Origin: Flavobacterium psychrophilum
GTDB lineage: Bacteria; Bacteroidota; Bacteroidia; Flavobacteriales; Flavobacteriaceae
Reading direction: 5' to 3'
Length of the DNA: 38,588 bases
NCBI GenBank assembly: GCA_945872245.1
Contig: CAMBZB010000021.1
Coordinates: forward strand, 1 to 38,588
Numbering within the stretch: the first letter of the stretch is position 1; every line of letters begins with the position of its first letter. The notes below the pieces were generated by a model. It was not told where the DNA came from. It saw only the letters and a program-made list of their open reading frames with translations, and searched no databases. This document shows, one piece after another, positions 1-7,966 of this stretch. A program made the position numbers and the translations under genes.

Positions 1-2043
1 GCTGTGGTTACAGTACCTGTTTCGGCTGCAACTATTGATGCGGTAAACGATGCTGGAACTTCGGTAAACGGATACACTGGAGGAACTGCTTATACCAATG
101 TTCTGGCCAACGATACTTTGAACGGTTTGGCTGTGGTGCCTGCTGAGGTGACTACCACTTTTGTGTCTGCTACTTCTACTGGGGTAACTTTATCCGGTAC
201 GAATGTAGTCGTGGCTGCCGGTACGCCTGCGGGTTCGTATACCTTGACGTACAAAATATGTGAAGTCTTAAATTCAACCAATTGTGATACCGCCGTAGTG
301 ACCGTTCCGGTTTCGGCTGCCGCTATTGATGCGGTCAACGATGCTGGTAACCCCGTATTAACAAGTACAGGAGGTCAATCATTTCCAGATGTATTAATGA
401 ACGATACTTTAAATGGAAATCCTGCAACCTTAACAAACGTTACATTATCTCAAGTATCAACTACAAATTTAGGAGTTACATTAAATCCATTAAATGGATC
501 TGTAAATGTTACATCTAATACTCCTGGTGGTAATTATACGGTTACTTATGAAATTTGTGAAATTTTAAATCCAACAAATTGTGATACTGCTATTGTAAGT
601 GTTTTTGTTGAAACTCCTAGCATCGTTCTGTTAAAAACAGGGGTGTTCGCCGATACCAATGCCGATGGATTTGCGCAAGTGGGTGAGAAAATCAATTATA
701 CTTTCGCCGTAACCAATACTGGTAATGTGACCATTACCAATACTGTTATCTCGGATCCACTAGTTGGATTGGTGCTAAGCGGTAATCCTATTGCTTCTTT
801 GGCTCCAGGAACTTCGGCTAATGTGACTGGGGTTTACACCATAACCCAAGCCGATATCGATGCTGGTAAAGTAACCAACTCCGCTTTGGCAACAGGGAAA
901 GAACCTAATGAAAATAATGTCACAGACACTTCGGGAACTACCGTGGAAAATGATACGCCAACGGTAATAATACTTCCTCAAACCCCAAGCATCGTCTTGG
1001 TAAAAACAGGGGTGTTCGCCGATACCAATGCCGATGGATTTGCGCAAGTGGGTGAGAAAATCAATTATACTTTTGTCGTAACCAATACTGGTAATGTGAC
1101 CATTACCAATACTGTTATCTCGGATCCAGTAGTTGGATTGGTACTAAGCGGTAATCCTATTGCTTCTTTGGCTCCAGGAACTTCGGCTAATGTAACTGGG
1201 GTTTATACCCTTATACAAGCCGATATCGATGCTGGTAAAGTAACCAACTCCGCTTTGGCAACGGGGAAAGACCCTAATGGAAATGATGTCACAGACACTT
1301 CGGGAACTAACGTGGAAAATGATACGCCAACGGTAATAATACTTCCTCAAGAACCAAAATTAACAGTGACGAAAACCGCTAATAGAGAAGAGTATAGCTT
1401 TGAAGGAGATATAATCAATTACACCATAAAACTTCAAAACACTGGTAATGTAACCCTTTATAATGTAGTGGTAACTGATTTATTAACTGGATTAAACAGT
1501 GGTATACAAGGCCCAGTTATTCCAATATTATTGGCTGGTGATTCAGTAGAATTAAGTCAAAGCAATTCGGATTATACAAGCTATACTGTAACCAAAGATG
1601 ATTTAGTTGAGGGTAAAGTAACCAATACTGTGGTGGCAAAAGGATTTACGCAAAATGAGAATGAAGTTCAAGACACTTATACGTTGGTGATTGAGAAAGG
1701 GATAGTATTAGGATGTGGAACCATAATCGTACATAATGCCTTTTCCCCAAATAATGATGGAACTAATGAGGTGTTTTTCATTGAAAGTATTAATGACCTC
1801 GCCTGTTATCCAAACAATACTGTTGAAATATATAACCGCTGGGGCATTTTAGTTTTTGAAACTCAAAATTACAATAATGAAAGTAATTTTTTCGATGGAA
1901 TTTCAAGAGGAAGAACTACCATTAAACAATCCTCAGGTTTACCAACAGGAACCTATTATTATGTTTTGAATTATACCTCTGTTGATTTAAATGGTGATAT
2001 TAATTCTAATAAAAAAGCTGGGTATTTATTCCTTTCAAGGTAA
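1..2043 (+). CDS. Giant repeat adhesin, 3' part, with T9SS type B sorting domain
   Basis: The reading frame is open at the first base of the window, so the start lies upstream and only the last 680 or so residues are seen. They hold about two and a half Ig-like repeats of roughly 100 residues (each with a DAVNDAG stretch and an NCDTA motif), then two nearly identical DUF11-type repeats of 123 residues, then a third divergent DUF11-like repeat. The C-terminus (from about base 1720; FSPNNDGTNE, IYNRWG, GTYYYVL) is a T9SS type B (CHU_C / gliding-motility-associated) sorting domain, so the protein should cross the outer membrane by type IX secretion and stay on the surface. The next gene encodes a PorP/SprF-type protein, the usual partner of such substrates. 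The role as adhesin is inferred from architecture; the ligand is unknown. Base composition shifts between repeats, see findings. Confidence 0.88.
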   Translation, partial: AVVTVPVSAATIDAVNDAGTSVNGYTGGTAYTNVLANDTLNGLAVVPAEVTTTFVSATSTGVTLSGTNVVVAAGTPAGSYTLTYKICEVLNSTNCDTAVVTVPVSAAAIDAVNDAGNPVLTSTGGQSFPDVLMNDTLNGNPATLTNVTLSQVSTTNLGVTLNPLNGSVNVTSNTPGGNYTVTYEICEILNPTNCDTAIVSVFVETPSIVLLKTGVFADTNADGFAQVGEKINYTFAVTNTGNVTITNTVISDPLVGLVLSGNPIASLAPGTSANVTGVYTITQADIDAGKVTNSALATGKEPNENNVTDTSGTTVENDTPTVIILPQTPSIVLVKTGVFADTNADGFAQVGEKINYTFVVTNTGNVTITNTVISDPVVGLVLSGNPIASLAPGTSANVTGVYTLIQADIDAGKVTNSALATGKDPNGNDVTDTSGTNVENDTPTVIILPQEPKLTVTKTANREEYSFEGDIINYTIKLQNTGNVTLYNVVVTDLLTGLNSGIQGPVIPILLAGDSVELSQSNSDYTSYTVTKDDLVEGKVTNTVVAKGFTQNENEVQDTYTLVIEKGIVLGCGTIIVHNAFSPNNDGTNEVFFIESINDLACYPNNTVEIYNRWGILVFETQNYNNESNFFDGISRGRTTIKQSSGLPTGTYYYVLNYTSVDLNGDINSNKKAGYLFLSR
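619..1356 (+). repeat. Two-copy tandem DNA repeat, 369 bp per unit, within the adhesin gene
   Basis: Unit 1 runs 619-987 and unit 2 988-1356. Both begin AGCATCGT and run nearly identical through a DUF11-type domain to CTTCCTCAA. Divergence is limited to scattered bases. A 369-bp period equals 123 codons, so copies can be gained or lost in frame. Such near identity indicates recent duplication or gene conversion, and assemblies of short reads may collapse it. Confidence 0.9.
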
Positions 2044-2110
2044 ATCAAATTCAAATTTAAAACTAACTCTCGGAAGTCAACAAAACTAACGGGTTTAAAT
2101 AACAAATTAA

Positions 2111-3022
2111 ATGAAAACAAGAATAATATTACTCGTTTTGATGTTCACAGGAATCGGGAGTTTTGCGCAACAAAATGCACAGTTCACTCAGTACATGTAC
2201 AACACAATTAATATCAATCCCGCTTATGCAGGGTCGAGAGGAGCCTTGAGTATATTCGCTTTACATCGTACGCAATGGGTAGGATTAGATGGAGCTCCCG
2301 TTACAAATGCCGTTTCCGTAAATACCCCATTTAACGGGACTAATTTGGGTTTGGGAGTATCTTTAGTAAATGATAGGATAGGACCTACCGATGAGAATAC
2401 ATTCTCCGCAGACTTGTCCTATACCATTCACACTTCAGAAGCATTTAAACTCTCTTTTGGGATAAAAGCCACGGCGAATTTATTCGATTTAGATGTTTCC
2501 AGATTAGACCCTGTAAATTCCTCCGATCCTACTTTGCAAAATATGAAAAGTAAATTTTCGCCAAATATAGGCGCTGGTGTTTATTTGCATTCAGATAAAG
2601 CCTATGTGGGATTATCAGTGCCTAATTTTATAGAAACTAACCGTTATAATGATAATGAAGTGGCTGTTTTCAAAGAAAGAATGCATTACTTTTTGATTGC
2701 TGGTTATGTTTTTGATTTGAGCGATTCTGTAAAATTCAAACCCGCCTTATTGACCAAGATAGTTCAAGGAGCACCGCTTCAGATGGATGTTTCTGGAAAT
2801 TTTATGATTAACGATAAATTTGTTGCGGGAGTTGCTTACAGATGGAGTGCGGCTTTGAGTGCCATGGTTGGTTTTCAAGTTTCCGATTGTTTGCACATTG
2901 GTTATGGATACGACAAGGAAACAACGAATTTAGACAACTATAATTCCGGTTCACACGAAATATTCATACGTTATGAAATATTCAACAACGTTAGTAAAAT
3001 GACAACTCCAAGATTCTTCTAA
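2111..3022 (+). CDS. PorP/SprF family type IX secretion membrane protein
   Basis: 303 residues with an N-terminal signal peptide ending near GSFAQ, followed by the family hallmark of QNAQFTQYMYN and NPAYAGSRG, and an alternating beta-strand pattern typical of an outer-membrane barrel. Length is typical of the family. Members such as SprF of F. johnsoniae are needed for secretion or surface anchoring of a cognate type B sorting-domain protein encoded next door. Here the adhesin ends 67 bases upstream, so the two form a likely substrate-partner pair. The following genes (3034 and 3445) complete the usual PorP-OmpA cluster and are probably co-transcribed. Confidence 0.9.
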   Translation: MKTRIILLVLMFTGIGSFAQQNAQFTQYMYNTININPAYAGSRGALSIFALHRTQWVGLDGAPVTNAVSVNTPFNGTNLGLGVSLVNDRIGPTDENTFSADLSYTIHTSEAFKLSFGIKATANLFDLDVSRLDPVNSSDPTLQNMKSKFSPNIGAGVYLHSDKAYVGLSVPNFIETNRYNDNEVAVFKERMHYFLIAGYVFDLSDSVKFKPALLTKIVQGAPLQMDVSGNFMINDKFVAGVAYRWSAALSAMVGFQVSDCLHIGYGYDKETTNLDNYNSGSHEIFIRYEIFNNVSKMTTPRFF

Positions 3023-3033
3023 ACAAAAATATA

Positions 3034-3432
3034 ATGAAAAATCGTATCCTACTCTATATTACAATTACTATTTTTTCAATTAAAGTCTATTCCCAAAAAG
3101 GAAAAGAAGTTTTGGCTAATGAAAAACATATAAAATACGTAGAAATAGATGTCATAAAAACCTATTTACGAGTTTCTGGAAAAGGATACAAATCGGTCGA
3201 TATGTTCAAAAAAATTGCGAACAATTATTACACTAATTTTGAACCGGAGAAAGCCGTGAGTTGGTATTGCGAATTATTTGCTATGACGTCCAATTTGGAA
3301 TTTGAATATTATTATAGATATTCTGAGTCATTGAAATCCATCGGACAAAATAAGGAAGCTTATGAAATATTAAAAAAATTCAATCAAAAAGAGATTGCGA
3401 TAAAAGAGGAAATTTTAAAAAAACAACTTTAA
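3034..3432 (+). CDS. Short secreted TPR protein, N-terminal paralogue of the next gene
   Basis: 132 residues with a signal peptide (ends near KVYSQ) and TPR-like helices. It aligns along almost its whole length with the first 130 or so residues of the OmpA-family protein immediately downstream, sharing GYKSVD, ELFAMTS, EYYYRY and SLKSIGQN. It then stops where the longer protein continues into its PD40 repeats. It therefore appears to be a partial tandem duplication that kept only the TPR portion. The frame is intact and it starts 12 bases after porP, with only 12 bases to the next gene. It may be a functional periplasmic TPR subunit or a decaying copy; the sequence alone does not decide. Confidence 0.75.
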   Translation: MKNRILLYITITIFSIKVYSQKGKEVLANEKHIKYVEIDVIKTYLRVSGKGYKSVDMFKKIANNYYTNFEPEKAVSWYCELFAMTSNLEFEYYYRYSESLKSIGQNKEAYEILKKFNQKEIAIKEEILKKQL

Positions 3433-3444
3433 AAATCAATCATT

Positions 3445-5382
3445 ATGAAAAATTATATATTCCTTTTTATAACCATAATAAATCTTTTTTCCTTTAGCGG
3501 TTATTCCCAAAAGGCCAAAATAGCTGTGGCTGAAAAAAAATATAACAACTACGCTTATATAGATGCCATAAAAACCTATGAAAGGATTGCTAAAAAAGGA
3601 TACAAATCGGTTGATTTATTTCAAAAACTTGGTAATTCGTATTACTTTAATGCCGAATATGACCAAGCAGCCAAATGGTACGACGAATTATTTGCCATGA
3701 CTTCCGATTTGGATTCCGAATATTACTATCGATATGCCCAATCTTTGAAATCAATTGGTCAAAATGATAAAGCCAATGCGATGATGGAAAAGTTCCTTCA
3801 GAAAGACTTAAACGACAGCAGGGGATTACTTTTCGAAAAAAATAAAAATTACCTAGATGCTATCAAGGCTAATTCAGGGAGATTCCAAATAGAAGATGCT
3901 GGAATCAACTCGATATATTCTGATTATGGTAGTTCGTTCTATTTAAATAAACTCGTCTTCGCGTCAGCCAGAGACACGGGAAGCCTTGCCCATAGAACAC
4001 ACGGATGGACTGGCCAATATTTTACAAATCTTTACATTGCTGACCTAGGTGATGAAATGGCCCCGAATAAAGTTGGGAAATTTTCCAAAACTATAAATTC
4101 AAAATTTCACGAATCAACTCCGGTTTTTACCAAAGACGGAAAAACAATGTATTTCACCAGAAATAACTATATTAATGGTAAAAAGAGAAAAGATGGAAAT
4201 GATGTTACTCTTGTAAAGATATACAAAGCCAGTTTCGAAAATGATCAATGGACTAAAATAACTGAATTGCCTTTTGATAATGATGATTACAGCTCTGCAC
4301 ATCCTGTACTAAGTCCAGATGAAAAGACATTGTATTTTGCCTCGGATATGCCAGATAGTATGGGTCAATCCGATTTATTTAAAGTAAAAATAAATGAGGA
4401 TGGAAGTTATAGCATTCCCGAGAATTTAGGAAAAACTATCAATACCGAAGGAAAAGAAACCTTTCCATTCATTAATGATGAGAACGAATTATATTTTTCC
4501 TCTGACGGTTATCCTGGTCTTGGTGGATTGGATATTTTTGTTTCCAAAATAAATTCAGACGGCACTTTTGGTGAAGTTCAAAATATAGGTGCTGATGCCA
4601 ATTCTGCAAAGGATGATTTTGCCTATTTGATTGACACCAAAACGCGTAAGGGTTTTTTGAGTTCCAATAGAGATGGAGGAATGGGATTTGACGACATCTA
4701 TAAATTTCTTGAAACCAAAAAACTGAGATGTGATCAAGAACTATATGGCATTGTGACGGATATGTCTACGGCACAAGTACTGCCAGACGCAAAAATCACC
4801 TTGTTTGACAATAAATTTGAGCTAGTCAAAACTACAATTTCAGACCAAAACGGCTATTATTCATTCCCTGTGGAATGTGGAAAAACCTATAATGTGAGAG
4901 CCGCAAAAGAAGAATACACCACTAAAGAACAAAAAATCACCATTGCCAGTAAAAAAGGAAGAACCAATTTGCCCTTTGCCCTAGAAAAAACAACCTGCAA
5001 GGTTACCGTCGGAGACGATTTAGGAAAATGTTTTGGAATAAAAATGATTTATTTTGACTTTGACAAATCTAATATACGACGGGAAGCAGCATTGGATTTA
5101 GAAAAAATATTAGATGTACTAAAACAATATCCGACAATGAAACTCGACATCCGTTCTCATACAGACAGCCGCGGAACCTTTAAATACAATGAGGCTTTGT
5201 CTGATAGAAGAGCGAAATCTACCATAAATTGGCTAGTAAAAAATGGAGTTGACACAAGCAGATTAATCGGCAGAGGATATGGAGAAAACCTTTTGGTAAA
5301 CAATTGCTCGGATGGAGTAGAATGTACTGAAGAAGAACACCAACTTAATAGACGTAGTGAATTTATTATTACCGCACTTTAA
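3445..5382 (+). CDS. OmpA-family protein with TPR and PD40 repeats
   Basis: 645 residues. Order of domains: signal peptide (to about 21, GYSQ), TPR region (about 25-150), PD40/WD40-like beta-propeller repeats (about 160-430; recurring LSPDEKTLYFASD, LYFSSDGYPG and GFLSSNRDGG types), a carboxypeptidase-regulatory-like beta-sandwich (about 437-515), and a C-terminal OmpA peptidoglycan-binding domain (about 530-640, IYFDFDKSNI, HTDSRG, RRSEF). The OmpA domain should tether it to peptidoglycan from the outer membrane. This architecture is standard next to PorP/SprF genes in Bacteroidota, where it is thought to anchor the T9SS-linked complex. It is last in the cluster, and a hairpin terminator follows within 45 bases. 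Confidence 0.9.
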   Translation: MKNYIFLFITIINLFSFSGYSQKAKIAVAEKKYNNYAYIDAIKTYERIAKKGYKSVDLFQKLGNSYYFNAEYDQAAKWYDELFAMTSDLDSEYYYRYAQSLKSIGQNDKANAMMEKFLQKDLNDSRGLLFEKNKNYLDAIKANSGRFQIEDAGINSIYSDYGSSFYLNKLVFASARDTGSLAHRTHGWTGQYFTNLYIADLGDEMAPNKVGKFSKTINSKFHESTPVFTKDGKTMYFTRNNYINGKKRKDGNDVTLVKIYKASFENDQWTKITELPFDNDDYSSAHPVLSPDEKTLYFASDMPDSMGQSDLFKVKINEDGSYSIPENLGKTINTEGKETFPFINDENELYFSSDGYPGLGGLDIFVSKINSDGTFGEVQNIGADANSAKDDFAYLIDTKTRKGFLSSNRDGGMGFDDIYKFLETKKLRCDQELYGIVTDMSTAQVLPDAKITLFDNKFELVKTTISDQNGYYSFPVECGKTYNVRAAKEEYTTKEQKITIASKKGRTNLPFALEKTTCKVTVGDDLGKCFGIKMIYFDFDKSNIRREAALDLEKILDVLKQYPTMKLDIRSHTDSRGTFKYNEALSDRRAKSTINWLVKNGVDTSRLIGRGYGENLLVNNCSDGVECTEEEHQLNRRSEFIITAL

Positions 5383-5422
5383 AAAAAGAATAGGGAATTA
5401 TTATAAAATAGCATTTAAGATT

Positions 5423-5456
5423 AACCTCGGAAGTATTACACTTTCGAGGTTTTTCT
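5423..5456 (+). terminator. Intrinsic terminator after the adhesin cluster
   Basis: AACCTCGGAA (5423-5432) pairs with TTTCGAGGTT (5442-5451) across a 9-base loop, followed by a T-rich run. It sits 40 bases past the OmpA-family stop and before the peroxiredoxin promoter. Confidence 0.8.
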
Positions 5457-5563
5457 GTTTCTATGAACAACTAAAAAACCTTAAGTACAAAATACTATAG
5501 CAAGTAACTATTGCAATATAAAAAATAATAATCAAAAACTATATATAACTGTTAGTTTTCAAT

Positions 5564-5571
5564 TAAATTTG
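5564..5571 (+). promoter_or_regulatory. Bacteroidota -7 element (TAAATTTG) of the peroxiredoxin operon
   Basis: TAAATTTG fits the TAnnTTTG consensus and lies 36 bases before the ATG at 5608. No TTG box lies at the ideal 19-base spacing, so the upstream half is weak, as might suit an inducible promoter. Confidence 0.5.
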
Positions 5572-5607
5572 TATTCAAATAAATAATAACAATTAAAACC
5601 AAAAAAT

Positions 5608-6246
5608 ATGTCATTAGTAGGAAAAAAATTCCCAAGTATTGCAGTTGACGCCATTTCAGAAATGGGTGATAATTTGAAAATTAACATTTTCGAAGAATCT
5701 ACCAATAACAATAAAAAAGTATTGTTGTTTTGGTATCCAAAAGATTTCACTTTTGTTTGTCCAACGGAATTACATGCTTTTCAAGCAGCCCTACCTGAAT
5801 TTGAAAAAAGGAATACTATGGTAATTGGTGCTTCTTGTGATACTAACGAAGTGCATTTTGCCTGGTTAAATACTCCAAAAAACAATGGTGGAATCGAAGG
5901 AGTTACCTACCCTATCCTGGCAGATACGAATCGTAACTTGTCTAATATCCTAGGGATTCTTGATATTGAATCCACAAGCTATAGCGACGAAACGGATTCT
6001 ATTATTGTTGAAGGTTCAAATGTGACGTATAGAGCAACGTATTTAATTGATGAAGATGGCAAAATTTTTCACGAAAGTGTTAATGATATGCCGTTGGGTC
6101 GTAATGTAAACGAATATTTACGTTTGGTGGATGCTTACACACACGTTCAAACCAAAGGAGAAGTTTGTCCTGCCAATTGGGAAGAAGGTAAAGAGGCTAT
6201 GAGCGCAGACAGAAACAGTACTGCAGCTTATCTAGGTTCACACTAA
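5608..6246 (+). CDS. Typical 2-Cys peroxiredoxin (AhpC/Prx1 family)
   Basis: 212 residues. The peroxidatic cysteine is C51 in FTFVCPTE, and the resolving cysteine is C187 in GEVCPANW, so this is a typical 2-Cys enzyme that reduces hydrogen peroxide and alkyl hydroperoxides as an obligate dimer in the cytoplasm. A conserved RATYLIDEDG segment lies between them. No AhpF gene is adjacent; the thioredoxin encoded 27 bases downstream is the obvious candidate reductant. The pair plus the small gene at 6638 form a three-gene unit behind a TAnnTTTG promoter. The exact physiological substrate is not shown by the sequence. Confidence 0.93.
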   Translation: MSLVGKKFPSIAVDAISEMGDNLKINIFEESTNNNKKVLLFWYPKDFTFVCPTELHAFQAALPEFEKRNTMVIGASCDTNEVHFAWLNTPKNNGGIEGVTYPILADTNRNLSNILGILDIESTSYSDETDSIIVEGSNVTYRATYLIDEDGKIFHESVNDMPLGRNVNEYLRLVDAYTHVQTKGEVCPANWEEGKEAMSADRNSTAAYLGSH

Positions 6247-6273
6247 TTTTTTTAAATTAAAAAAAACAAACCC

Positions 6274-6582
6274 ATGTTAATCGAATTAAACGAAGACACT
6301 TTACAAGATCTAGTCTCCAACAAAGAAAAAGTGGTGGTGCAATTCTCGGCTTCTTGGTGTGGAAACTGTAGAATTATGAAACCTAAATTCAAAAAACTGG
6401 CTTCAGAAAACGAAAATTTGACCTTTGTATTGGTGGATGCTGAAAATTCTCCTGAATCCAGAAAGCTGGCTAACGTAAGCAACTTACCTACTTTTGCAAC
6501 TTTTGTCAACGGGAAATTGGTGAATGAAACCCAAACCAATAAAGCAGAGGTTTTAGCCGAGTTGGTAAAAGAAATTGTTTAA
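6274..6582 (+). CDS. Thioredoxin-family protein with CGNC active site
   Basis: 102 residues forming one thioredoxin fold with no signal peptide, hence cytoplasmic. The redox motif is W-C29-G-N-C32, unlike the CGPC of classical thioredoxin. The substitution of proline by asparagine will alter the redox potential and partner choice. The cis-proline loop is in NLPTFATF. It lies directly behind the peroxiredoxin gene, so its likely job is to reduce that enzyme's disulphide. This role is inferred from context. Confidence 0.9.
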   Translation: MLIELNEDTLQDLVSNKEKVVVQFSASWCGNCRIMKPKFKKLASENENLTFVLVDAENSPESRKLANVSNLPTFATFVNGKLVNETQTNKAEVLAELVKEIV

Positions 6583-6637
6583 GTAATCTTTTTGAAAAAG
6601 TTTGGAACTTTTACAAAGGTGTTAAAAATCTAAAAAA

Positions 6638-6895
6638 ATGAAGCTACCCATAATCAAACATTTATCTCAATTTATTGAAGAAAATGATCAGGACTATCTT
6701 ATTGAAACCATCGAAGTATTGGAAGCTCTAACCGAAGTTTCCTCTCTAAAAGACGAAGAGTTGGACGTTATTGGAGAATTAATTTCTAACATGTACGGAG
6801 CCTTGGAAGTTCAAAAAATGATTAATGAGGGAATGGATAAGAAAGAGGCTTTAAATACTTTTATGAAACGGGTTTTGGGTTCAATCGATCAATAG
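6638..6895 (+). CDS. Small DUF6952-like protein of the peroxiredoxin operon
   Basis: 85 residues, acidic and predicted largely helical, with no signal peptide or membrane segment. I recognise it, with moderate certainty, as the small protein commonly found after a peroxiredoxin-thioredoxin pair in flavobacteria (DUF6952). No catalytic motif or cysteine is present, so a direct redox role is unlikely. It begins 55 bases after the thioredoxin gene and is followed by a clear terminator, making it the last gene of the operon. Function unknown. Confidence 0.75.
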   Translation: MKLPIIKHLSQFIEENDQDYLIETIEVLEALTEVSSLKDEELDVIGELISNMYGALEVQKMINEGMDKKEALNTFMKRVLGSIDQ

Positions 6896-6946
6896 GTATA
6901 AACATGAGCTTACGCAAACAGTAATGGATTATATAATAAAATGCAC

Positions 6947-6978
6947 AAAAACGCTTTCAGTAATGAGAGCGTTTTTTT
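6947..6978 (+). terminator. Intrinsic terminator of the peroxiredoxin operon
   Basis: AAAAACGCTTTC (6947-6958) pairs with GAGAGCGTTTTT (6965-6976) around a 6-base loop, with one G-T wobble, and runs into seven T residues. Confidence 0.88.
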
Positions 6979-7032
6979 GTAAATAATTAGCAAATCCTAA
7001 ATTCAAAATCCTAAATCCTAAATAAATTTTCA

Positions 7033-7040
7033 TACTTTTG
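7033..7040 (+). promoter_or_regulatory. Bacteroidota -7 element (TACTTTTG) upstream of tpx
   Basis: TACTTTTG matches TAnnTTTG and ends 24 bases before the ATG at 7065. It overlaps an in-frame TTG codon at 7038, which argues that translation starts at 7065. No TTG box is found at 19 bases upstream; instead an AATCCTAAA direct repeat lies there. Confidence 0.5.
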
Positions 7041-7064
7041 AACCTCATTAAAAAAACAAAAAGA

Positions 7065-7562
7065 ATGGCTTCAATTACATTAGGAGGAAATCCAATACAG
7101 ACATCCGGTGAATTACCAAAAGTTGGTTCAAAACTAGCCGATTTTAAATTAGTAAAAAACGACCTTTCAATTGCTTCTTTAGCTGATTTTTCAGGAAGTA
7201 AATTGGTTTTGAATATTTTTCCAAGTATTGATACTGGGACTTGCGCAACATCTGTAAGAAAATTTAACGAAAGCGCTGCTAAATTGGAAAACACCAAAGT
7301 ATTGTGTATTTCAAGAGATTTGCCTTTTGCACAAAAACGTTTTTGTGGCGCAGAAGGAATAGAAAATGTAATCAATTTGTCTGATTTTAAGGACGGAAGT
7401 TTCGGAAAAACAAATGGATTAGAAATTACTGATAGTGTTTTAGCTGGTTTACATTCGAGAGCCATTATTGTAGTTGACGAAAACGGAACTATCATCCATA
7501 CGGAACAAGTTCCTGAAATTGCCAACGAACCAAATTACAAAGCTGCTTATGCGGTACTTTAA
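7065..7562 (+). CDS. tpx: Thiol peroxidase Tpx (atypical 2-Cys peroxiredoxin)
   Basis: 165 residues from the ATG at 7065. Peroxidatic C60 lies in PSIDTGTCATSVRKF and resolving C94 in KRFCGAEG; both motifs are diagnostic of Tpx, which forms an intramolecular disulphide and is reduced by thioredoxin. It reduces hydroperoxides, preferring lipid and alkyl forms. An in-frame TTG at 7038 would add nine residues but lies inside the promoter element and does not match the family N-terminus (MASITLGGNPIQTSG), so it was not chosen. dgkA follows after 11 bases, so the two may be co-transcribed. Confidence 0.95.
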   Translation: MASITLGGNPIQTSGELPKVGSKLADFKLVKNDLSIASLADFSGSKLVLNIFPSIDTGTCATSVRKFNESAAKLENTKVLCISRDLPFAQKRFCGAEGIENVINLSDFKDGSFGKTNGLEITDSVLAGLHSRAIIVVDENGTIIHTEQVPEIANEPNYKAAYAVL

Positions 7563-7573
7563 TTAGTACAATA

Positions 7574-7948
7574 ATGGAATTTCAAAAAGACACTGCCTTT
7601 TTTTCCGGAAGATTAAAAAGTATGGGCTACGCCTTTAAGGGAGCTGTAAAATTGATCACTACCGAACACAGTGTCATGGCTCAATTTTCAATAGGCATAT
7701 TACTGATTTTTTTAGGTGTTTATTTCAATATTACCAAAACGGAATGGTTGTTTCAAACCTTGGCTATCGGATTAGTCCTGAGTATTGAGGGATTGAACAC
7801 GGCAGTCGAAAAAATAGCTGATTTTGTTCATCCTAAATTTCATGAACGAATCGGATTCATAAAAGACATCGCAGCCGGGGCAGTATTTTTTGCAGCAATG
7901 ACGGCAATCGCAATAGGTATCATTATTTATTTGCCAAAATTTTTATAG
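7574..7948 (+). CDS. dgkA: Diacylglycerol kinase family protein
   Basis: 124 residues with the small integral-membrane kinase layout: an amphipathic N-terminus, then three hydrophobic segments (about 38-52, 55-75, 100-122). The hallmark EGLNTAVEKIADF is present near residue 76, with a second acidic/polar patch at TTEHSV. Enzymes of this family phosphorylate diacylglycerol, or undecaprenol in many bacteria, at the inner membrane. Which lipid is used cannot be told from sequence. It is followed 18 bases later by ftsK, an order shared by many flavobacteria. Confidence 0.9.
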   Translation: MEFQKDTAFFSGRLKSMGYAFKGAVKLITTEHSVMAQFSIGILLIFLGVYFNITKTEWLFQTLAIGLVLSIEGLNTAVEKIADFVHPKFHERIGFIKDIAAGAVFFAAMTAIAIGIIIYLPKFL

Positions 7949-7966
7949 TTAATCGTACAAACAAGA

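Noticed and set aside
619..1356. Regular repeat that could suggest a CRISPR or satellite
   Set aside because: Only two long units of 369 bp, fully coding and in frame; there are no short repeats with unique spacers and no cas genes anywhere in the window.
7038..7064. Upstream TTG start for tpx
   Set aside because: The TTG lies in the TAnnTTTG promoter element and the family N-terminus begins at the ATG at 7065.
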